A DNA stretch of 64,000 bases, taken from contig OY979717.1 of NCBI GenBank assembly GCA_963855995.1, positions 61,844,243-61,908,242 of the forward strand, read 5' to 3'. Made by a program: the position numbers and the translations under genes. Every line of letters begins with the position of its first letter. Positions within the stretch are counted from its first letter, which is position 1. The notes below the pieces were generated by a model. That model ran no database searches. It was not told where the DNA came from and saw only the letters and a program-made list of their open reading frames with translations. This stretch comes from Muricea muricata. Its lineage: Eukaryota > Cnidaria > Anthozoa > Malacalcyonacea > Plexauridae. Positions 39,401 through 64,000 of the stretch are shown one piece after another.

Positions 39401-42400
39401 CACCCTCTTCTTTGCTGACCTCAGCTTTGTTGTCTGATATCTCCATCTCAGAGGAAGAAGTTGTTAACCATCTTTGGAACCTGGATCCATCTAAATCTCC
39501 TGGACCAGACAATATTCCTGGTCTCATTCTAAAGCAATGTAGCACTGCCATTGCTCCTAGTCTTTGTTGACTGGTTAATCACTCTCTTAAAACTGGAACT
39601 CTACGTACTGAATGGAAATCTGCAAATGTTACGCCAGTTCACAAGAAATATAAGAAGGAACCTGCTTCTAACAACTGCCCAATGTCCCTACTTCCCCTCA
39701 TCAGTAAAGTCTTGGAGCGCTGCGTGTGCTATCGTTTCTATGATCATCTCCATGAGATAATAAATAAAGCACAATACGGATTTCTTCACGGTCGCTCATG
39801 TGTTACGCAACTTCTAACCACCTTACATCACGTTGGACAACTACTAGATAATAACGTTCAGACAGATATTATCTTTCTTGACTTTGCTAAAGCCTTTGAT
39901 TTCGTCGATCACATCATCTTATTAAAAAAACTTAAGTCTTACGGTATCTTAGGCAACATGTTCAATTGGTTCACTGATTATCTGCACGGACGCAAGCAGC
40001 GTGTCGTTGTAGATGGCGTAGCTTCAGGATGGTCTCAAGTCACCTCTGGTGTCCCTTAGGGCAGTATCTTAGGTCCTATGCTCTTCCTTCTCTTCATCAA
40101 TGACCTCCCTGACATCATTCCACCACCAACGTCGACCAGATTGTATGCGGACGATACAAAACTGTATAATGCAATAAAATCAAACCACGATTGCGATCAC
40201 CTACAGCAAGCATTATCTTACGCTGACGATTGGAGTAAGCAATCCAATATTGACTTCAACGTCTCAAAATGTAAAGTTCTGACAATTCCCCGCCGAAAAA
40301 GCCCAATTGAATCTAAGTACCGTTTTGACTCAACAGAACTGATGCGTGTGGATAGCGAGGTTGACCTCGGAGTGACTGTAACCAGTAAGTTATCTTGGAA
40401 TCAACATATCATCCTAACGGTATCCAAAACAAATAAAATGTTGGGACTATTACGAAGAACCTGCCCCTTGTTAACGAATCGTGACGCTCGAAGAACATTA
40501 TACCTATCCTTAGTGAAATCTCAGATGTGTTATGCCACAGAAATCTGGACACCGCACCAGTCCACCTTTAAAATCAACCTTGAGAGAATTCAAAGACGGG
40601 CTACTCGATGGATTCTTCAAGTAAAGATACAAGACACCCCCTACAAAGATCGTTTGCTGGCTCTTAATCTTTTGCCACTATGCTACGACAGAGAAATAAA
40701 GGACTTAACATTCTTTTTTAAAGCTATGTACGGGCACTATGACTTAAATGTCTTTGACTATGTATCAGTCGTAGGCCATAGTCGTACGCAAAATTGTGTA
40801 AACCCTAGCTTAATGCTCGAAGTACCATCGTGTAAAACAAGTACATTCCAGTCTTCATTTTTTAATCGCATCGTACACCTTTGGAACATTGTGTGCAGAA
40901 CTGCTCAGCCATCAGACTTACGTGGTCTAACAGAGTAGTCTTACGTAGTCTTCAGATCATTTTTATCAAGAACATATTTACAGTTACTACTTTCTTGTTA
41001 TGACGTAAACATGACTTGTACGTGGTCGTTATATCGTACTTGTTCATGTCATTTTAAGTTTAAATGTAAGGTAAACCTATACTATTGCTCGATCTTAATG
41101 AAGTATTTCAAATTCAAATTTGATTATAAGTTCCTTAAATTATTTCAAGGTATTATTCCTCTAACAAAATACACGCATTTCGCTTTTACCTTTTAAACGG
41201 TTTTCAAACTTTATTCAAATCATTCGAGCTGTTGGTATATTTTTACTTAATGACCTTAATTTATGCATATTCGTTTGTATGTTCTGTATGTTAAAAGTTT
41301 AATTGGAGGTGTGCCTCGCATGGGATCTTGAGTCCCGTTTGCGCTCCTTCCTTTTGGTATATATATTTATCCAATAAAGTTTTTAATAATATATATAGAA
41401 TATTGAATTACAGGTGAAATTATGTAAAGAATCTAAACAATTTACTCCAAACCATTTTTAACTCAAGAACATGCACGTGAAATGTTATCAGTATCTAGAG
41501 TTATTAGCCTAATGCACACAAAATAAAGGATACTGGCAACATTAAGGACCTACTCAGTCATTTTTGTTAGGTCTCAATTACCCAATAATGATAAATACTC
41601 TAGAAAATACAACAGGAGGTGAAGTTCTGCAGAATGTGTTTTGATGGTTTTTCATTAGATTTAGAATAGCAGTTTATGTAAAAAAGAAGCATATCATATA
41701 AAGTATTTAACAAGTATACTAAAAAAAGAAAGAGTGTTGGAAGGACCAGCTTCTATTCCGACAGTACAAAGACTGATTATAATATATCATTTGTGAATTC
41801 TGAATGCTGATTTGTTAAGAGCCGTCCGTGTTTACATAACTCAATGTAAACATGGAAAATTGCCTGTCGCTCACCCATTTAGGTAATTTTACATTTTTGT
41901 GCGATACTATAAAAGAAATATTAAACTTTTTTACATATTCATACAAGTTATACTGTTCAACACTTCTGGAAATTGGAAAAACTCAAAATTTAGTGAAAAC
42001 ACTCCAACCTACAGGCACAGTAGGGCCACTCAGCAGTTCAACATGCTCCCCTAATTTCATGCATTTGACTGGCCAGAATAATGGCGGAACAGCCAGTTCA
42101 GCATTTCTATTGGCCAGAAAATGCAATTGATTGGACAGAACCTGCATAGTGAACATGCATAATGTGACATGTGTGGCTACACAAACTTCAAAGGTTCTAA
42201 ATCAAGTGGCTCTTCTGTTTATTATCTATCCTATACTGCAGGCATTGTGATTCCACATAATTTGTCGTTTTTCAAATGCTTTATATTAATTTCTTATATA
42301 TTAGGTTGATTTACAAGTGCAAAAGATGCAAACAAAAGGTAGTGATGCACATGCCTGGATGGAAAAGTTTAAAATTTAGTCTCAGAATTGATAGTATCTT

Positions 42401-44056
42401 GGCATTGCAAGGAAAGATTTTATCAATATTAGAAAATTACATTATAACATTTTTGTTCCTTGTAGCAACGAAATTTGGGTTAGCTTCACTACCTGACAAC
42501 TTATATTTGGTTATTATTGGTACTAACTGGCTTAACTTAAGGATAATTTATTTAGGTCATTGGACTATAGCAATGAAGAGCTCAGAAAAGTGACATTATT
42601 AATCATCAATTTCAAGCACAGAGTGCAAATACTGCAGACTCTATCCCAGGCTCGTGGTATAGGCCCGGAGTATGGAATGATGCAAATGCACCAAAACAGA
42701 AAGTGATTTTGAGTTATTCTTTCATGTTATGAGTCACAAAGGTATTACCACCTTTGATCTCATCATAAATTCGAAACAGGGATCAAAGAACAGAACACTT
42801 GTGATTGTAACATGAAATCACGAAAAACCTGATTTAATTGTGTTGCAAGATTATATGCAAACCTATTGCCTGAATTAAAACCACTGAGTCACCTAGCTTT
42901 AGTACAGGGTTACAACATGGAAAAAACCCAATAAAGCACTATTATGGTAATGTGAATTACTGAATTGTGAAAAAAGCTATTTTAAGAAGTATATGGTGAT
43001 TGGTGGGTTCGTATGGACGAACTCCACACCTAATCTGAACACCAGAAGGAAGGCGTTTTGAACAGAACATTTACCGTGTGTACTGTGCAGTGCAAAATGA
43101 CAAAATCACATCAGTTACATTGCCTTCATGTTTCTTTCCCAGCATGGAAAGTATGGCTGTTTTCGACGAGGTCTCATGTGTACACACAAAAAAATCCAAG
43201 TGTGCCAGACTGAAAAGTTTTATTTTGCGCATAAAAGATCCTTTTCAACAGACAATTTTGCGCAAAAATGTAGAAAACTTTCGCAGATAATTATGAGTCT
43301 AATCAGGTGGTCTGGGTTCAGTTTAGTTGATGACCCCCAGACTCAGCAAATAAATTTATCATTATCAATTTATCATTATCAATATTGAGCACAGTTGGCA
43401 GGTTAGCCTAGATTTTTTGATGATTTGTGCAGATTTTGCCCAATTTTCTGCGCAGTTTCACCACACTGAGGAATTTTGCGCAGATTTTTGCAGTTGCAAA
43501 AATTTTGCGCAGGAAATCAATTTCCGCCAAAGGCAAAACTTTTTAGTCTGGCAAGTGTGCAGTGTACTCAAGTGTGCATTAGACAAGTAGCACTGATAAA
43601 TGATAAATTAAAATTAAACTTCAACATGTATAATTAATGCATTCTTCAAATAAAAATGTCACACTCCTCATTGAGCACCCAAATCACAAGATATTAAATT
43701 TTCGCCTTTTTCTATGCATCCTCCAGACCTTTCCCAGTCTTTCACACTGCCTGCATACCTTGCGCTTTCAGCGCAAGAATCGTAATCAAGTGTGCAAACC
43801 TGAACGTAACAAAAATTCTCGGGTGTGCATTTGCCATACTTTCCATACTGGTTTCCTTCGACTATCAGTCACATAACTCATATTTTCTTACACATCCTAC
43901 ATTTATAATGTAATTCTAATTTAACGCTACTTCAGAAAAGTACAACAGTAAGCCTTACTTTGAATCTTTACTAAATATAATTCTTGATACTGATTTTCCA
44001 CCAACAGTTCGAACTTTTCCTAATACTAATAATTTCTGATCACTGTTGTCCACCAT
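18472..44056 (-). CDS. WDR75: WDR75 / UTP17, nucleolar WD-repeat protein (25 exons, complete)
   Basis: Exons from the 5' end: 43959-44056, 36481-36610, 36097-36162, 35608-35695, 35337-35473, 33538-33608, 33251-33343, 33068-33156, 32054-32209, 31426-31488, 31111-31226, 30764-30871, 27534-27610, 27172-27326, 26628-26737, 26367-26440, 26164-26255, 25958-26056, 25036-25205, 23927-23977, 23413-23476, 23239-23309, 21714-21805, 21402-21451, 18472-18674. Phases chain throughout to 840 codons plus stop, against 830 residues in human. Recognisable stretches: MVDNSDQKLLVLGK start, SCALDKNIYFWDVLDG, WRNLEVDSKPVCTKLHWHAH, EPVNDATFSSDGSLLAVAYG, MLSAPSHVLPPVTTLCLNFL, and an acidic tail ending FEWMKSLFKDMS. 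WDR75 belongs to the t-UTP part of the small-subunit processome and supports pre-rRNA transcription and 18S processing in the nucleolus. Introns carry two LINEs, a Tc1 element and a nested receptor gene. Confidence 0.95.
20133..21080 (+). CDS. Class A (rhodopsin-like) GPCR, single exon, nested antisense in WDR75 intron 24
   Basis: One uninterrupted 315-residue frame with seven hydrophobic segments. Visible landmarks are N29 in TM1, NLIIID with D57 in TM2, C84 before TM3 and C162 in loop 2 (likely disulfide), W136 in TM4, CWLP in TM6 and a short charged tail. The TM3 end reads SRY (residues 108-110) instead of DRY. TM7 ends LPLIY in place of NPxxY. The retinal-binding Lys is absent from TM7, so it is not an opsin. 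Overall style is like the melatonin/adenosine/orphan receptors expanded in cnidarians; the ligand is unknown. The start Met is about 10 residues before TM1. No intron is needed. The whole gene lies between WDR75 exons 24 and 25, on the other strand. Confidence 0.88.
   Translation: MFLSSRPTYQVVLEVCLVVLLALAALVLNYMACVNIWKNPLLRTWHNIFTMNLIIIDLITSVLSMSFTILVLAYGEWPMNQSMCNFSGYINAVVAAIGINTLALFSFSRYQLFAHPSKYLTIWNRKRCVQAIVAVWIVASLACLPPLFGWGNYKFLQKNAVCFLEFTASKGYSSFYVYGLLALPLIVSVVYLFRLYIALRTRRRVSSQGSDAETANVKFRQTIRAAKSLLILALAFILCWLPVFIIYALDASGVYLPRGWCLFSTLMIYVFSVLLPLIYTATSSVLKIDCCSAWLRKLKTQKTPRTSVQPERDDS
22660..22798. repeat. Short interspersed repeat X, copy 1 (four copies in window)
   Basis: About 135 bp beginning CCTGGGTAATGCCAGAAGAC, continuing AGCGACCATAAAGAAAA, and ending GAGAGCTTCGATAGAGCC. 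The other copies are at 46787, 54523 and 57934. It lies in WDR75 intron 22. No terminal inverted repeats and no poly-A tail were seen. Confidence 0.75.
22808..23075. repeat. Fold-back element Y, copy 1
   Basis: 22808-22946 is a hairpin with arms GCGGAAATACCAGATTTATT and its reverse complement around an ATATCTCACGAGTGAG core. Shared flanking sequence continues to about 23075 (CTACAGGCTTTCCACCAATA, CAGAAGCTATGATTGG). The second copy, hairpin plus the same flank, is at 31767-32040, so the mobile unit includes the flank. Confidence 0.7.
23640..23905. repeat. Imperfect inverted repeat in WDR75 intron 20
   Basis: The stretch contains CTATCTATTCCTCGATAGATAG and nearby complementary words (ACTCGCTATC / GATAGCGAGT; GATTTCTACGCGG / GCATAGAAATC). 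It looks like a small fold-back element. Its limits are not sharp. Confidence 0.45.
24132..24600. mobile_element. Long fold-back element (about 190-bp arms)
   Basis: GGACTGGAAACGCAAGCTAA near 24132 is mirrored by AGCTTGCGTTTCCAGTCT ending near 24599. The arms stay complementary inward through GATGTCGC-type words, GGAACCCTGTAACTTCACTT, ATTTACATATTTTAAACAAG and TCGACTTTTAAAA. The central loop of about 100 bp has no gene. The size and long arms suggest a fold-back or MITE-type transposon in WDR75 intron 19. Confidence 0.75.
24640..24780 (+). repeat. 5S-rRNA-like SINE or 5S pseudogene
   Basis: The stretch AAGCTGAGCTAGG, GTAGTGTTTGGATGGGTGAT, CCCAAGTAACGG and GTGCTGTCTATAGTTT lines up in order with the 3' half of eukaryotic 5S rRNA (AGCTAAGC, TTAGTACTTGGATGGGAGAC, CGGGTGCTGTAGGCTTT). 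It keeps counterparts of the internal A and C boxes used by TFIIIA and RNA polymerase III. The upstream part matches 5S less well, so this is not an intact 5S gene. An unrelated tail continues to at least 24850. This layout fits a 5S-derived (SINE3-type) retroposon. Confidence 0.5.
26800..27150. repeat. Degenerate CAACTTGT-rich repeat
   Basis: WDR75 intron 14 is filled with loosely repeated words ACAACTTGT, TTGTTACAA and AACAAGTTG in both orientations. It ends in two copies of TTTGCATTTTTGTTACA just before the exon 14 donor. Similar wording occurs near 19490 and 5680-6005. Possibly a worn satellite or fold-back family. Confidence 0.5.
27893..30505 (-). mobile_element. Decayed APE-type LINE (CR1/L2-like), minus strand
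   Basis: In order from 30490: an AP-endonuclease domain (LCIITETWL, GGGVAVICR, RLIIAGDVNQ, LVRSDHLAV), a linker, then reverse transcriptase (AFDSVPHDVL, NRGVPQGTVLGPLLFS, and a FADDLN catalytic box where YADD is usual). The C-terminal part ends near LNRCLFNL. At least four frame changes or stops separate the open pieces (30490-29765, 29810-29391, 29361-29044, 29019-28747, 28750-28136), so it is dead. The 5' end looks truncated near 30505. It is inserted in WDR75 intron 12 in the sense orientation. Confidence 0.85.
31767..32040. repeat. Fold-back element Y, copy 2
   Basis: Same family as 22808-23075. A hairpin whose arms carry ATACCAGATTTATTTC and its reverse complement, then the shared flank (CTACAGGTTTTCCACCAATA, CAGAAGCTATGATTGG). 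It ends 13 bp from WDR75 exon 9. Here the hairpin core is rebuilt from three short copies of AAATCATGTT. Confidence 0.7.
33418..33560 (-). repeat. Tandem triplication around the WDR75 exon 6 splice donor
   Basis: ATCTTACTTTTGAAGTATTT appears three times on the plus strand (about 33419, 33469 and 33531). On the coding strand each copy gives an exon end plus a GTAAGAT donor. Only the 33531 copy is attached to the conserved exon. The middle copy also has an acceptor-like CCTGTAACAG upstream, so it resembles a small cryptic exon. Confidence 0.65.
33873..35278 (-). mobile_element. Tc1-type DNA transposon, inactive
   Basis: Terminal inverted repeats begin CAGTGC at both ends (left CAGTGCTTTTCCAAAAGTTT; the right end mirrors it) and are flanked by TA, the Tc1/mariner target. 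It is about 1.4 kb, in WDR75 intron 5, same strand as the host gene. Confidence 0.9.
34093..35113 (-). pseudogene. Tc1-like transposase, broken
   Basis: From 35113: MGKGKELTEEERALIVG, a helix-turn-helix DNA-binding part (ISEIAKKAKRPSGTV) and a GRP-type linker (SGRPLKTSP). After a stop or frame change near 34715 the catalytic half follows: VVFTGESKI, TILQDDNAPVH, and RPDLNPIENLW. Tc1 transposases use a DDE triad; here the first Asp (normally in a WSDES or FTDES-like box) reads Gly. That and the frame break make it inactive. The second Asp and the Glu are still present. Confidence 0.88.
37990..41400 (+). mobile_element. Decayed APE-type LINE (CR1/L2-like) with a 2A-like N-terminal motif
   Basis: In order: a leader with DVEINPGP at 38092-38115; endonuclease pieces (VICVCETYLNE, ILSTYYRPP, LVGDFNLPYISWP, TDHHII) at about 38140-38830; a linker; and reverse transcriptase at about 39480-40940 with SKSPGPDNIPG, FLDFAKAFDFVDH, SGVP followed by a stop codon where Gln is usual (near 40057), GSILGPMLFLLFIND and the YADDTKLY catalytic box. 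The tail at 41285-41345 is GC-rich and palindromic, then AATAAAG and a TA-rich end. Several stops and frame changes show it is dead. It is antisense to WDR75 and sits in intron 1. Confidence 0.88.
42715..42830. repeat. Small inverted-repeat element Z, copy 1
   Basis: TTTCATGTTATGAGTCAC is mirrored by GTGATTGTAACATGAAA around an inner GATCAAAGAA palindrome. A related copy (TTGTTATGTTAC, GGGATCAAAGAATGAAAC, GACATAACAAC) is at 62938-63050. Confidence 0.55.
43204..43553. mobile_element. MITE with ends TGCCAGACTGAAAAGTTTT
   Basis: TGCCAGACTGAAAAGTTTT at the left is mirrored by AAAACTTTTTAGTCTGGCA at the right. The inside is rich in TTTTGCGCA words in both orientations. About 350 bp, non-coding, 400 bp upstream of the WDR75 exon 1 donor (in intron 1). 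Confidence 0.7.
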
Positions 44057-45020
44057 TGCTTCTTTCCACGTGCGTCTGAGCCTGCGATACTTGCGAAAAA
44101 GTCAATACTTCACGTTGGGCAGTATGAAGAGAAAACGTGGGTCATTTTTTGCAATCCAAGCATAGTATGGTCCAAGGTACCCCGCGGGAATACATACTAA
44201 CCAAAAATGATCGGGCTTCAGACTTTTGAAACAAAAGTTACGGTAGCATTGTTTTTGATTCGTTCTTTGGAAAACCAATTCCTAAAATTCGTTGTCTTTC
44301 ATTGTTATAACCAACTATTACAAAGCCTGTTATAAGGTTGGTGGCGATTCTGGCCCGCTGGATGATTTATTACTACCACTAGCCCAGGCCAAGTTAGTAG
44401 TCTGACGTCAAGGTCCATTTTAGTCTTTACAGGTAACAGATGGTTTACAGTATCAAGCCTACTTTCTATGACAGCGCCACACTTGTTGAAATTGATGATT
44501 TTTATTGCGTGCGTTGATTACTTGATTATGTACTGAGGTAAATCCCCTACATCCACACCGGGACCAGAAAAAAAAAATACCTGGCCGCGGTGAAAATAGA
44601 ACTTAGTCAACTTAAAACCATCAATGCTCTGCCAATTGAGCCTAGTTCCTTCGATATGAATGCAATCTTAAATGCAATCATGTATCTTCAGGTAGTGAAA
44701 TATGCCATGGTTTTGTGTTGTTTTAACTGTAGACTAGGCCACTATGACTACTACCGAATGATAGTTCGAGATATTCTAAAATAATTCACTACCATCATCC
44801 CAATTAATTCTTACGAGTTGTCGAGTTCATCGCACCGTCCATTTTCCTCAAAATTTTGGCTCATGACGTTACATTGATATCGCTGTAAGTAAAAGGATAG
44901 GGCACGCACTTATGTGTATTTTCAGGGGTAAATAATTCACTGTGTTATTCTAGGACAGCCAACACAACGAAATTGTAGCTACAGCTAAAAGCATCAAAAG
45001 GAAATATCATCGGTCAATTT
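44057..45020. promoter_or_regulatory. Intergenic region with the WDR75 promoter
   Basis: About 1 kb between the WDR75 start codon (44056, minus) and the MARS1 polyadenylation signal. It should contain the WDR75 promoter and 5' UTR. I see no TATA box at a convincing position. No other gene or repeat was recognised. Confidence 0.4.
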
Positions 45021-45026
45021 TTTATT
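45021..45026 (-). terminator. MARS1 polyadenylation signal
   Basis: AATAAA on the minus strand (TTTATT on plus) about 40 bases after the MARS1 stop codon. Confidence 0.55.
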
Positions 45027-45067
45027 TCGATTGTTTAAAATATTTTATATTATTTCTAGAAATAAAT

Positions 45068-64000
<18,933 letters not shown>

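Larger units (their letters stand above)
36611..43958. other. WDR75 intron 1 (7.3 kb)
   Basis: Holds the plus-strand LINE at 37990-41400, a dispersed repeat at 41780-42010 (second copy at 2560-2880), and MITEs near 42715 and 43204. Unassigned open stretches at 37000-37200 (plus) and 37343-37549 (minus) have no recognised similarity. Confidence 0.55.

Overview
This window is AT-rich animal nuclear DNA. Spliced genes with GT-AG introns, dense inverted-repeat transposons (MITEs), LINEs, a Tc1 element, Penelope-like elements and long (AT)n tracts rule out a prokaryote. Gene structure and repeat content (a repetitive family I associate with corals and Hydra, LINEs with a 2A motif, Penelope-like elements, a rhodopsin-like receptor of the orphan type) suggest a cnidarian or another marine invertebrate. 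That placement is an inference; no species marker is present.

Five protein-coding genes could be assembled exon by exon. (1) Minus strand, 695-3579: 5' exons of a mitochondrial TPR protein, probably TTC19, running off the left edge. (2) Plus strand, 4164-15925: complete BARD1 in 13 exons (RING, ankyrin repeats, two BRCTs), 1849 codons. It is more than twice vertebrate length because of one 4-kb exon full of a charged tandem repeat. (3) Minus strand, 18472-44056: complete WDR75/UTP17 in 25 exons, 840 codons. (4) Plus strand, 20133-21080: a single-exon class A GPCR lying antisense inside the last WDR75 intron. (5) Minus strand, 45068 to the right edge: cytosolic methionyl-tRNA synthetase (MARS1), 26 exons seen, with only the first N-terminal piece missing. 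Exon phases chain without conflict in BARD1, WDR75 and MARS1, and summed coding lengths divide by three.

Layout: the TTC19-like gene and BARD1 are divergent, sharing about 0.58 kb with an E2F-like site. BARD1 and WDR75 are convergent. WDR75 and MARS1 are in tandem on the minus strand, about 1 kb apart. The genes have unrelated housekeeping roles (DNA repair, ribosome biogenesis, translation, respiratory-chain maintenance) and show no operon-like logic.

Introns carry the mobile DNA: two decayed APE-type LINEs (one with a DxExNPGP 2A-like motif), a decayed Tc1 element, two different Penelope GIY-YIG fragments (one an inverted duplication beside an (AT)n tract), three copies of a hAT-type MITE with 8-bp target duplications at two of them, a 5S-rRNA-like SINE, a four-copy short repeat of about 135 bp, and many single MITEs and fold-back elements. 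The most unusual items are the BARD1 repeat exon, the nested receptor gene, the 2A-bearing LINE and the 5S-like SINE. I did not find a clearly new multi-gene system.
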